Source: an uncultured Mediterraneibacter sp.
Lineage (GTDB): Bacteria; Bacillota; Clostridia; Lachnospirales; Lachnospiraceae
Reading direction: 5' to 3'
DNA length: 52,433 nt
Assembly: GCA_944381495.1 (NCBI GenBank)
Contig: CALWLJ010000023.1
Coordinates: 1-52,433, forward strand
Shown: one piece after another, positions 1 through 7,576 of the stretch
Layout: each line of letters starts with the position of its first letter
Numbering within the stretch: the first letter of the stretch is position 1
Notes under the pieces: model-generated
Told to the model about the DNA's origin: nothing
What the model saw: only the letters and a program-made list of their open reading frames with translations
The model's database searches: none
Position numbers and translations under genes: made by a program

Positions 1-91
1 AGAAATTTCTCTTCAAAGAAATTTTCAAGGGTTGTTGTCTATTGTTCAGTTATCAAGGTTCCTGTCGTTCTTTCTTTGCGACAGCTTTGAT

Positions 92-120
92 ATTTTATCA
101 AATCTCTTTCGCTTTGTCAA
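92..120 (-). promoter_or_regulatory. Downstream copy of tandem rrn-type promoters
   Basis: Minus-strand -35 TTGACA (115-120), 17-base spacer, -10 TAAAAT (92-97). The downstream leader reads GAACCTTGATAACTGAACA on the minus strand, a stretch I associate with clostridial rRNA leaders. The rRNA gene itself would lie left of position 1 and is not visible, so the rrn assignment is an inference from promoter strength, tandem layout and leader. Confidence 0.65.
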
Positions 121-188
121 GAACTTTTTTATTTTTCTTTTCTGCCGTTCCGCGTTCCTCTCGGTCCGCTTCAAGCGACAGCTTATAT

Positions 189-217
189 AGGTTATCACAT
201 CTGCAAGGCGTTGTCAA
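189..217 (-). promoter_or_regulatory. Upstream copy of tandem rrn-type promoters
   Basis: Read on the minus strand, a consensus -35 TTGACA (212-217) is followed after 17 bases by TAACCT (189-194). The -35 is preceded by an A-rich stretch ending AAGTTC. A second copy lies about 97 bp downstream at 92-120 in the same AAGTTC-TTGACA context. Both copies are followed by the same short GCTGTCGC stretch, so the module looks duplicated. Firing is leftward, out of the window. Confidence 0.6.
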
Positions 218-320
218 GAACTTTTTTAACTATTTTTTTACATTCTTTTCAAACTCTTTACTCACAGAATGTGCTCTGTTTTATCTTCATTCTCACAGAT
301 GAGATTAAGATAAAACAAAC

Positions 321-409
321 GGAGAAGGAGGGATTTGAACCCTCGCGCCGCTACTAACGACCTACTCCCTTTCCAGGGGAGCCCCTTCGGCCAGCTTGGG
401 TACTTCTCC
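321..409 (-). tRNA. tRNA-Ser (anticodon GGA)
   Basis: An 89-base class II tRNA. The 7-bp acceptor stem GGAGAAG pairs with CTTCTCC. The anticodon loop CTGGAAA sits between CTCCC and GGGAG and gives GGA (reads UCC and UCU). There is a long variable arm as in serine tRNAs, and the T-loop GGTTCAAATC is present. CCA is not encoded. Confidence 0.95.
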
Positions 410-425
410 AAAATGTCCGCTATCT

Positions 426-454
426 AATATACACGAAACAGGGCGCAATGTCCA
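426..454 (-). promoter_or_regulatory. Promoter of tRNA-Ser(GGA)
   Basis: Minus-strand TGGACA (449-454), 17-base spacer, TATATT (426-431), 16 bases upstream of the mature tRNA start. Confidence 0.6.
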
Positions 455-558
455 GTCCTTTTTTCACATTTTTCGAACTCTTTTTACGTGTTTCGCGATA
501 TTAAAATATGCAATACCGATTAATAAAACTGGCAGTCCTAATGACAACCAGTTTCAGC

Positions 559-643
559 GGAGAGGGTGGGATTCGAACCCACGCGCCCTTTCGGACAAAC
601 GGTTTTCAAGACCGCCTCGTTATGACCACTTCGATACCTCTCC
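559..643 (-). tRNA. tRNA-Ser (anticodon TGA)
   Basis: An 85-base class II tRNA. The acceptor GGAGAGG pairs with CCTCTCC. The anticodon loop CTTGAAA gives TGA, reading UCA and wobble codons. It has a long variable arm and a GGTTCGAATC T-loop. It lies upstream of the GGA isoacceptor on the same strand, 149 bp apart. Confidence 0.95.
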
Positions 644-696
644 ATTTCTTATCAAAAGATAAGTCAATATATTCTGCCGCCTCAGCGACGTTCTTC

Positions 697-726
697 ATTC
701 TACCACACGAAGGAAATATCTGTCAA
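697..726 (-). promoter_or_regulatory. Promoter of tRNA-Ser(TGA)
   Basis: Minus-strand TTGACA (721-726), 18-base spacer, TAGAAT (697-702). It sits just inside the gap after ispD, so the tRNAs have independent transcription. Confidence 0.65.
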
Positions 727-735
727 TACATTTTT

Positions 736-1431
736 TTACTTTTTTAGAAACACTTCTGCAATTTTCAAGTCTTCCGGTGTTGTGATCTTGATATTTGCAT
801 ATGATCCAAAGAACATTTTCACTGGATGTTCCAGCATCTGCTCTACTACCATCGCATCATCTGTCACACTAATCTTCTCTTTCTTCATCAGCATAGAGTA
901 CGCCCGTCTGATCAGTCCGGCGTCAAACACCTGAGGTGTCTGCACTGTCCAGAGCCTGCTTCTGTCAGGTGTATCTGTCACCGTCCCGTTTTCATCCACC
1001 ACTTTGATGGTATCTTTTGCGGGCATTCCTGCTGCGCAGGCTTTTTCCTCCGTCACGCACTTATATGCCCTGCTAATAATCTCGTCATCAACAAAAGGAC
1101 GAGCACCGTCATGGATGTAGATATAGCCATAGTCCGGCAACCGCTCTATGCCATTCCAGACGGATTCATACCGCTCGTTGCCGCCGGGAACAATTTTTTT
1201 CACTTTTGTAAGATTATATTTGTCCACAATCTCGTTTCTGCAGTATTCTTCTTCGCCTTTTCCGGTCACAAGAACAATCTCATCAATCATTCCCGAATCC
1301 TGGAACGCTTTTAACGAATAATAAAGCACCGGTTTTCCACCCATGAGCAAGTATTGCTTATGTACTTTTGTTCCCATCCGCTTTCCGCTTCCGCCGGCAA
1401 GCACAACTGCGGTACAGACTTCCTTTTCCAT
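736..1431 (-). CDS. ispD: 2-C-methyl-D-erythritol 4-phosphate cytidylyltransferase
   Basis: 231 residues, normal length for IspD. It transfers CMP from CTP to MEP in the cytoplasmic non-mevalonate isoprenoid pathway. The N-terminal nucleotide-binding loop reads AVVLAGGSGKRMG with KQYL following (about residues 8-27). The conserved IHDGARPFV motif is near residue 105, and TVQTPQ-type substrate-binding sequence is near 160. The start is supported by AAAGGAG upstream of ATG. It is the last protein gene of the leftward run, about 105 bp after tsaD; the gap contains a GAGGCAG/CTGCCTC hairpin. Confidence 0.95.
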   Translation of the reverse strand: MEKEVCTAVVLAGGSGKRMGTKVHKQYLLMGGKPVLYYSLKAFQDSGMIDEIVLVTGKGEEEYCRNEIVDKYNLTKVKKIVPGGNERYESVWNGIERLPDYGYIYIHDGARPFVDDEIISRAYKCVTEEKACAAGMPAKDTIKVVDENGTVTDTPDRSRLWTVQTPQVFDAGLIRRAYSMLMKKEKISVTDDAMVVEQMLEHPVKMFFGSYANIKITTPEDLKIAEVFLKK

Positions 1432-1486
1432 GCCGTTCTCCTTTATCCCATACTAATTCTGTAATTGGAGCATTTCTTTATGCTCA

Positions 1487-1509
1487 GAGGCAGTTGTTCA
1501 TCCTGCCTC
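1487..1509 (-). other. Hairpin in the tsaD-ispD gap
   Basis: GAGGCAG (1487-1493) pairs with CTGCCTC (1503-1509). No U-tract follows on the minus strand, so it is not a classical terminator. It may be an mRNA processing or stability element ahead of ispD. Confidence 0.35.
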
Positions 1510-1535
1510 CCTCTTCCGGCCTCGTCTTTCGCTGA

Positions 1536-2564
1536 TCAGCGTTCTCCCAGCTTCAGATTCGGCACGGCATTGAGATCCCACCCATGTCTCGTTCCTGCGA
1601 TAAATTCGTAATACGCCGCAGCTCCAATCATAGCCGCATTATCTGTACAGTATATGGGCGAAGGATGGTAGAATCGTATCTGACGCTCTGCGCATGCCTC
1701 TTTCATAGCTGCTCTGAGCGCCGTATTGGACGCCACGCCGCCTGCAATGGCGAACTTGTACATTCCCATATCTTCTGCTGCCTTCATTGAATTTTCTACC
1801 AGTACTTCCACAACAGCTTTCTGGAAAGACGCGGCAATATCTGCTGGATCAAAGCTCTCCCCCTTCATCTTACAGCCATTGATATAGTTGAGCACCGCGG
1901 ACTTCAACCCGCTGAAGCTGAAATCATACTCTGCACCTTCTATATGAGCTTTTGGGAACTTTACAGCATTCGGATTGCCTTCTCTGGCAATGCGATCGAT
2001 CTTCGGTCCTCCGGGATATCCCAGACCGATTGCCCTTGCCACCTTATCATAGGCTTCTCCTGCCGCATCATCTCTGGTCCTTCCCAGGATCTCATATTTC
2101 CCATAGTCCCTGACACAAACCAGGTGGGTATGGCCGCCGGATGCTACCAGACAGATAAAAGGTGGTTCCAGATCCGGATGTTCAATATAGTTTGCAGATA
2201 TATGTCCTTCTATATGATGCACTCCTACCAAAGGAAGATTTCGGGCATAGGCAATAGCCTTTGCCTCAGCAACTCCCACAAGAAGAGCGCCTACCAGTCC
2301 CGGGCCGTAAGTCACACCTACCGCATCAATATCATCCAACGTTACCTTTGCTTCTTGCAGAGCGCCTTCTATAACCTGATTAATCTTCTCTATATGCTTG
2401 CGGGATGCAATCTCCGGCACTACCCCGCCGTAAAGTTTATGGAGATCGATCTGAGAATAAATAATATTCGACAGCACTTCTCGGCCGTTGTGAACAACAG
2501 CAGCAGCGGTTTCATCACAAGATGTCTCGATGGCCAAAACATTGATATCTCTGATTTCTTTCAT
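1536..2564 (-). CDS. tsaD: tRNA N6-threonylcarbamoyladenosine synthase catalytic subunit TsaD
   Basis: 342 residues, standard for TsaD. It transfers the threonylcarbamoyl group to A37 of ANN-decoding tRNAs, together with TsaB and TsaE encoded in the same run. Visible motifs: [14 protein letters not shown] at the N-terminus (ASKHA phosphate-binding fold), the metal-binding HxxxH within HHIEGHI near residue 115, a central GGHTHL, and C-terminal [11 protein letters not shown]. It lies 12 bp downstream of rnz, so it is probably co-transcribed. GAGAGG serves as the ribosome site. Confidence 0.96.
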   Translation of the reverse strand: MKEIRDINVLAIETSCDETAAAVVHNGREVLSNIIYSQIDLHKLYGGVVPEIASRKHIEKINQVIEGALQEAKVTLDDIDAVGVTYGPGLVGALLVGVAEAKAIAYARNLPLVGVHHIEGHISANYIEHPDLEPPFICLVASGGHTHLVCVRDYGKYEILGRTRDDAAGEAYDKVARAIGLGYPGGPKIDRIAREGNPNAVKFPKAHIEGAEYDFSFSGLKSAVLNYINGCKMKGESFDPADIAASFQKAVVEVLVENSMKAAEDMGMYKFAIAGGVASNTALRAAMKEACAERQIRFYHPSPIYCTDNAAMIGAAAYYEFIAGTRHGWDLNAVPNLKLGER

Positions 2565-2576
2565 AATATATGCCTC

Positions 2577-3485
2577 TCAATCTTCAAACATCAGTTCAAC
2601 AGACATGGAATCCTTTCCTGCCTTTGCATGTGGAAAAATCTTCTTCACTTCGTCCATATAAGGTTCCGGCCGGGTAAGGGACGGACTGTAGTGAGTCAGC
2701 CACATTTCTTTTACATGGGCGTCTCGCGCCAGCGCCGCCGCTTCATAAAAGGTCATGTGCTTATATTCCACAGCCTTCGACGCCTTTTCTTTTTCCCCAT
2801 ACATTCCTTCACAGATAAACAGATCCGAATCCTTTGCGTTTCTGCGGATTGATTCTGTGGGTCTGGTATCCGTTGTATAAGTAAGCTTGATTCCCTTTCT
2901 GGGCGGGCCCAGGACCATATCCGGCGTCAGCAGGCCTGTTTCTGACGCGATCGTCTCTCCTCCCTGCAGCCGGCTCCAGTATTTCTGCGGAATCCCCTGA
3001 CTTTTTGCTCTTTCCACATCGAATTTTCCTGCCCGGTCTATCTCCAGGGTATATCCGTAGCAGAGAACATTATGGTTGACCCGGAATGCTTTCAGCCGAT
3101 ATCCGTTCATTTCAAATGTCTGCTCTGCCCCCTCGATCTCTCTGTAAATAATGGGGAACGGCAGCTCCGGGGCAATTACGCGGAGAGCGCCCACCACTCG
3201 CTCCAGCCCTTTTGGCCCGATCAGGGTAAGGGGCTCCCGCCGGTCCGCGTTTCCCATGGTAAGAAGAAGCCCCGGCAGGCCGCTGATATGATCTCCGTGA
3301 TAATGAGTAAAACAGATCACATCAATAGGCTTAAAACTCCAGCCTTTCTCTTTCACAGCCACCTGCGTGCCTTCGCCACAGTCGATAAGCAGGCTGCTGC
3401 CGTTAAACCGCGTCATAAGCGCAGTGAGATAACGATAGGGGAGAGGCATCATGCCTCCGCACCCAAGCAAACATACATCTAACAT
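2577..3485 (-). CDS. rnz: Ribonuclease Z (tRNA 3' endonuclease)
   Basis: 302 residues, the short-form RNase Z length. It removes 3' trailers from tRNA precursors that lack an encoded CCA; both tRNAs in this window lack it. The metallo-beta-lactamase motif THYHGDHISGLPGLL is near residue 60. The HxAxD/His box region gives MTFYEAAALARDAHVKEMWLTHYSPS near residues 243-268. A TDTRPT loop carries another metal-ligand aspartate. Only 28 bp separate it from the upstream 77-residue gene. Confidence 0.94.
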   Translation of the reverse strand: MLDVCLLGCGGMMPLPYRYLTALMTRFNGSSLLIDCGEGTQVAVKEKGWSFKPIDVICFTHYHGDHISGLPGLLLTMGNADRREPLTLIGPKGLERVVGALRVIAPELPFPIIYREIEGAEQTFEMNGYRLKAFRVNHNVLCYGYTLEIDRAGKFDVERAKSQGIPQKYWSRLQGGETIASETGLLTPDMVLGPPRKGIKLTYTTDTRPTESIRRNAKDSDLFICEGMYGEKEKASKAVEYKHMTFYEAAALARDAHVKEMWLTHYSPSLTRPEPYMDEVKKIFPHAKAGKDSMSVELMFED

Positions 3486-3512
3486 ACTGTCCCTCTGTCT
3501 AATCTTCTATCA

Positions 3513-3746
3513 TTATATCTCTATATCAGCAGGAATTTTAAAGGACTTCAGCAGTTCATCATAGCAGGATTCACACAGATCAAAACTGTGCCGCTCTCCG
3601 TCTTTTTCAGAGAAATACCCCCATGTCCAGTCTACGCTGAAGACACCTTCTTCCGCCCGCCCGTTAATGACCGGAATCTCCCTGCCGCATTTATTGCAGA
3701 TTATTTTTTTTACTTCTTTTGTTTCTTTTAACTGATACTGGCGCAT
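3513..3746 (-). CDS. Small zinc-ribbon-like protein of unknown function
   Basis: 77 residues, strong ribosome site (GGAGGAG). Two CxxC pairs (CNKC near residue 17 and CESC near residue 59) suggest one treble-clef or zinc-ribbon metal site, with an aromatic segment DWTWGYF between them. It sits between rnz and tsaB-rimI, in frame with the operon, so a role in tRNA or translation is possible but not shown. I do not recognise a named family. Confidence 0.7.
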   Translation of the reverse strand: MRQYQLKETKEVKKIICNKCGREIPVINGRAEEGVFSVDWTWGYFSEKDGERHSFDLCESCYDELLKSFKIPADIEI

Positions 3747-3813
3747 ACAATCTCCTCCTGTGCAGCAAATGTTTTCTGTAGTAAGTTACATTCTTGTTAC
3801 GCCTATATTATAA

Positions 3814-5046
3814 TTACTCTCCGGATGGATTCCTACTGGGAACTGCTTCCGCCTCTGTGGGCTGTTTTCCAGTTTCCCTGCTCATAAGGATACCATCCTC
3901 CTGCGGGTTGTCATAGAACCGCTGTCTGATTCCGTCCACCCGGAACCCCTCTGATTTGTAAAAAGCTCGGGCAGCCTCATTTCCTTCGCGTACATCGAGA
4001 AGAATCTTTGCAATATTCTTGTCCGCACATTTCTGTTCTAGAGCATTCATAAGCTTTCGGGCCACGCCCTGCCTCTGCAGCTCTTTTGTTACCGCGATTC
4101 GCGCGATCTCCGCTTCATCTGCCGCCGTATACGCCAGTACATAGCCCACTGTTTTGCCGGCTTTTTCAGCTGTCAGACAAATCGTTCCCGGCTGATTCAC
4201 TGTCTCGAGGACAGATTTCTCACTCCAGGCATCCGGAAAAAGCTGATGCTCCATCTCCGCGATAGCAGCACAGTCCTCCGGCACAGTGGCTCTTATGACT
4301 GTCTCTGCCTTTCTCTCCCTTTCCGCCCGCTCTCTCTCAGCCTGAGAGACGCGCAGATATTCCGGCTTATGCTCAGCCGCCGTCTCGAATCGTCCGGTTT
4401 TGTAATAATGGATCCCCAGCGCGCCGACTACGGCAGCTCTCTGCCGGTTCATATATGAAGGTGCAAAGGAATAGGGCACCTTAAGTCCTTCTGCCAGCGC
4501 ATCCCGGTAAACCGGAACTCCATCTCCCAGGAAGACAACTCTCCGCCCATAGTTGTTCAGGCGGCGGATCAGATCCTCCAGCGGTATGGCCATCTGCATC
4601 CGGATCACCTGAAACACAGGTGCCGCAAGATTCTGTCCTTCCCGTGTCCCCGCTTTAAGAGAAAAAGTATAGATGCCAGTATAAACCTGATTTCTTCTGG
4701 CGTCCATAATCGGGCAGATCAGATCCCCGCAGCCATATACACTGTAGGCAAGCGCATCTACCGTCGGCACGTGAATCAGTGGTTTATCCAACGCCAGCCC
4801 CAGTCCTTTCGCTGTTGCGGAGCCAATCCGCAGCCCGGTAAATGATCCGGGACCTCCTGCCACAGCTATGGCGTCGATCTCCTTCAGATCCAGTTCCACC
4901 ATCCTGACCATCTCATCAATCATTGGCAGAAGAGTCTGAGAATGCGTTTTCTTATAGTCAATCGTATATTCCGCAATGGTCCGGTCTTCTTCTACGATCG
5001 CCGTGGTTGCGGTCAGACCGGAACTGTCTATTGCCAGTACTTTCAT
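3814..5046 (-). CDS. TsaB-RimI fusion: t6A complex subunit plus ribosomal protein alanine acetyltransferase
   Basis: 410 residues from the ATG at 5046, which begins MKVLAIDSSG, the usual TsaB start. The reading frame is open for 40 more residues upstream, but that part is unlike TsaB. Residues about 1-240 are TsaB: an ASKHA-like scaffold with AVAGGPGSFTGLRIG that binds TsaD. Residues about 255-400 are a GNAT domain, with RIAVTKELQRQGVARKLM providing the acetyl-CoA loop and FYKSEGF near the end, as in RimI, which acetylates the N-terminus of ribosomal protein S18. This fusion is known in Clostridia. It follows tsaE by 145 bp. Confidence 0.92.
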   Translation of the reverse strand: MKVLAIDSSGLTATTAIVEEDRTIAEYTIDYKKTHSQTLLPMIDEMVRMVELDLKEIDAIAVAGGPGSFTGLRIGSATAKGLGLALDKPLIHVPTVDALAYSVYGCGDLICPIMDARRNQVYTGIYTFSLKAGTREGQNLAAPVFQVIRMQMAIPLEDLIRRLNNYGRRVVFLGDGVPVYRDALAEGLKVPYSFAPSYMNRQRAAVVGALGIHYYKTGRFETAAEHKPEYLRVSQAERERAERERKAETVIRATVPEDCAAIAEMEHQLFPDAWSEKSVLETVNQPGTICLTAEKAGKTVGYVLAYTAADEAEIARIAVTKELQRQGVARKLMNALEQKCADKNIAKILLDVREGNEAARAFYKSEGFRVDGIRQRFYDNPQEDGILMSRETGKQPTEAEAVPSRNPSGE

Positions 5047-5191
5047 GATCGTCCTGTTTCCTTTCCATCCCCTGGCAAATGTCTGCCCGTGAGAGTACGG
5101 CAGCCGCTTACCAGGCTTATCGCATATCGCACAAAAGCGCTGCCGGAAAAAGAGGCGGCAAAACACCTCTGTTCACGACAGCACTGCTGTA

Positions 5192-5620
5192 TCATTCCAT
5201 TTCTGTTATGGTGATCTTTCTGTAGTCGAATCCCTGCTCCAGATCTTTCTCGATCAGGATCTCTGTCCGCTTGTCCGGAAGGATTTCCCGGATCAGATCC
5301 GCCCACTCGATCAGAGAGACACCGTCTCCCATAATATAGTCTTCAAATCCCACTTCATCCATCTCTTCCACATCGCCGATCCGGTAGACGTCAAAGTGAT
5401 AGAACGGCAGTCTGCCCCCTTCGTACACCTGGACGATGGTAAATGTAGGACTGTTCACCGGTTCATCTATCCCCAGGCCCTTTGCCAGCCCCTGGGTAAA
5501 AACCGTTTTTCCCACTCCCAGGTCGCCGGTCAGAGTATATACCTGCCCCGGGCGAGATTTTTCTCCCAGCTGTTCACCCAGGCGGAACGTTTCTTCCGGG
5601 CTTCTCGTCTCTATAACCAT
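5192..5620 (-). CDS. tsaE: t6A biosynthesis ATPase TsaE
   Basis: 142 residues. The P-loop GDLGVGKTVFTQG is at about residues 32-44, followed by SPTFTIVQVYEG and YHFDVYRI, typical of TsaE. It hydrolyses ATP to turn over the TsaBD complex in t6A37 formation. It lies 12 bp after the AICAR transformylase gene. tsaE, tsaB and tsaD are in one run; tsaC/tsaC2, which makes threonylcarbamoyl-AMP, is not in the window. Confidence 0.95.
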   Translation of the reverse strand: MVIETRSPEETFRLGEQLGEKSRPGQVYTLTGDLGVGKTVFTQGLAKGLGIDEPVNSPTFTIVQVYEGGRLPFYHFDVYRIGDVEEMDEVGFEDYIMGDGVSLIEWADLIREILPDKRTEILIEKDLEQGFDYRKITITEME

Positions 5621-5632
5621 ACAGCTGGCCTC

Positions 5633-6811
5633 CTAGTGATGGAACAGACGGATACCGGTAAATGCCATCGCCATACCATATTTATTGCATGTAGCGATCA
5701 CGTTGTCGTCACGAACAGATCCGCCCGGCTGTGCTACATACTTCACGCCGCTCTTATGCGCTCTCTCAATATTGTCGCCAAACGGGAAGAATGCATCAGA
5801 CCCCAGCGAGACGTCCGTCAGCTTATCCAGCCATGCTCTTTTCTCCTCGCGGGTAAACACTTCCGGTTTCACCTTAAATGTGTTCTCCCACACACCGTCT
5901 GCCAGCACATCCATATACTCTTCGCCGATGTAAAGATCAATGGCGTTGTCTCTGTCAGCGCGGCGGATATCATCCTTAAACTGCAGTCCCATTACCTTCG
6001 GGCTCTGGCGCAGCCACCAGTTGTCTGCTTTCTGCCCTGCCAGCCGTGTACAGTGGATGCGAGACTGCTGTCCGGCACCGATACCGATAGCCTGTCCGTC
6101 TTTGACATAGCACACGGAATTGGACTGTGTATATTTCAGCGTGATCATGGAGATTGCCAGATCAATCTTCGCTGCTTCCGGAATTTCCTTGTTCTCCGTA
6201 ACTACATTGGAGAAGAAATCCTTGTCAATATTCAGCTCATTTCTTCCCTGTTCGAATGTAATGCCGAACACTTCCTTGTGTTCCAGCGCCGCCGGCACAT
6301 AATCCGGATCGATCTGGATAATGTTGTAATTGCCCTTTTTCTTCTGTCTCAGAAGTTCCAGTGCCTCAGGCTCATATCCCGCGGCGATCACACCATCTGA
6401 CACTTCTCTTTTGATCAGACGCGCCGTATCTACATCGCAGACATCGGACAGCGCGATAAAATCACCAAAGGATGACATCCGGTCAGCGCCTCTCGCTCTG
6501 GCATATGCACTTGCGAGGGGGGAGAGTTCTCCAAGATCATCCACCCAATAGATCTTCGCCAGAGTATCAGACAGCGGAAGACCTACTGCTGCTCCTGCCG
6601 GTGATACATGCTTAAATGAAGTCGCAGCCGGAAGCCCTGTAGCTTTCTTCAGCTCAGACACCAGCTGCCAGCCGTTAAAAGCATCCAGAAAGTTAATATA
6701 TCCCGGACGACCACAGAGTACAGTGATCGGGAGATCACTGCCGTCGCTCATATAGATCCTGGAAGGCTTCTGATTCGGGTTGCATCCATATTTCAGTTCT
6801 AATTCTTTCAT
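5633..6811 (-). CDS. Stand-alone AICAR formyltransferase
   Basis: 392 residues. This is the transformylase half of classical PurH without the IMP cyclohydrolase half. It converts AICAR to FAICAR with 10-formyl-THF. The catalytic Lys-His pair is visible in TSFKHVSPAGAA near residue 66. SVCYVKDGQAIGIGAGQQSR and SDAFFPFGDNIERA are the usual downstream motifs. The cyclohydrolase step is supplied by the neighbouring PurO-type gene 15 bp upstream, so the two form a two-gene replacement for bifunctional PurH. Confidence 0.92.
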   Translation of the reverse strand: MKELELKYGCNPNQKPSRIYMSDGSDLPITVLCGRPGYINFLDAFNGWQLVSELKKATGLPAATSFKHVSPAGAAVGLPLSDTLAKIYWVDDLGELSPLASAYARARGADRMSSFGDFIALSDVCDVDTARLIKREVSDGVIAAGYEPEALELLRQKKKGNYNIIQIDPDYVPAALEHKEVFGITFEQGRNELNIDKDFFSNVVTENKEIPEAAKIDLAISMITLKYTQSNSVCYVKDGQAIGIGAGQQSRIHCTRLAGQKADNWWLRQSPKVMGLQFKDDIRRADRDNAIDLYIGEEYMDVLADGVWENTFKVKPEVFTREEKRAWLDKLTDVSLGSDAFFPFGDNIERAHKSGVKYVAQPGGSVRDDNVIATCNKYGMAMAFTGIRLFHH

Positions 6812-6826
6812 CTCTTCATCCGCTCC

Positions 6827-7540
6827 TTACTGGTTTTTATTTACAATCCTTGTCTCATAGTTACCTGTCTCGATATCAATATAGCGGACAAAAAGAGATA
6901 CCTTGTTGTCCTCGTTCAGACTGTTCCACAGAAGATCTGTAAATGCGTCCATATCATCCATAACGCCGATCAGCTTCGGCTCGCCCTCAAAGCTGGGGAG
7001 CGGGTCTCCGTCACACATATAAGTGTGAATAAAATGTCCCTCTCCTGCCGCCGGATTCTCATAGGCGAACGTATATCTGCAGCATCCCTCCGGGCTGCCG
7101 TTATTGCTCTTGAGGATCGACATCGCGTAATTGTAGGATCCGTTCTCGATGTGCATGATTCCTGATATACGGGGTGTATAATTCGGGCCGTCCGGTTCGA
7201 ACTCCCGTGTTCTCAGGGACTGCTCAAAAGTAAGCTGTCTGTCCATTCCATCGTAAATGGTATCTGTCTGATCTCCATTGGTCACGATCGTCTTGTTCCC
7301 AAGGACACGAACCGGAGCGTAGATGATCAGGCTGGGGTCTGTCAATTTGGAGGGGTCAAACGCCTGCGTACGGATCCCCTCTCCGTCCTCTACAAAAATC
7401 CTGTTTCTGCTGTTCTCGCTGCGTCCCATGATAAAGTACGCCGCCACAGCCTTTGTTCCATCCGGAGTCTTTCCGAGAATGATTCCTCTTCCCGGATAAG
7501 AATTTTCCTTCAGTTCCTGCTCGATCGATAACATCTTCAT
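6827..7540 (-). CDS. purO: IMP cyclohydrolase, PurO (archaeal) type
   Basis: 237 residues from ATG at 7540, supported by AAAGGAG at 7551-7557; the longer frame to 7561 would bury that ribosome site. It closes FAICAR to IMP, the last step of de novo purine synthesis. It resembles the PurO family (YPGRGIILG near the N-terminus, PNYTPRISG, CRYTFAYENPAAGEG) rather than the MGS-like cyclohydrolase domain of PurH. It sits directly upstream of the stand-alone AICAR transformylase, which supports the assignment. Confidence 0.88.
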   Translation of the reverse strand: MKMLSIEQELKENSYPGRGIILGKTPDGTKAVAAYFIMGRSENSRNRIFVEDGEGIRTQAFDPSKLTDPSLIIYAPVRVLGNKTIVTNGDQTDTIYDGMDRQLTFEQSLRTREFEPDGPNYTPRISGIMHIENGSYNYAMSILKSNNGSPEGCCRYTFAYENPAAGEGHFIHTYMCDGDPLPSFEGEPKLIGVMDDMDAFTDLLWNSLNEDNKVSLFVRYIDIETGNYETRIVNKNQ

Positions 7541-7576
7541 CGCTCTGGTTCTCCTTTCCATTGGTTGTGTCTTATA

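Larger units (their letters stand above)
1..320. other. Non-coding leader region at the window edge
   Basis: AT-rich region with the two leftward promoters and a leader-like sequence. Short ORFs here are low-complexity Phe/Ser-rich and lack ribosome binding sites. I see no protein gene. Confidence 0.6.

Noticed and set aside
1944-2852. 302-codon plus-strand ORF
   Set aside because: Antisense to tsaD and rnz, no ribosome site or motifs.
5047-5166. 40-residue N-terminal extension of TsaB
   Set aside because: MKVLAIDSSG at 5046 is the family start; the upstream residues are Arg/Cys/Phe-rich and unlike TsaB.
5396-6400. 334-codon plus-strand ORF
   Set aside because: Antisense to tsaE and the AICAR transformylase, no family features.
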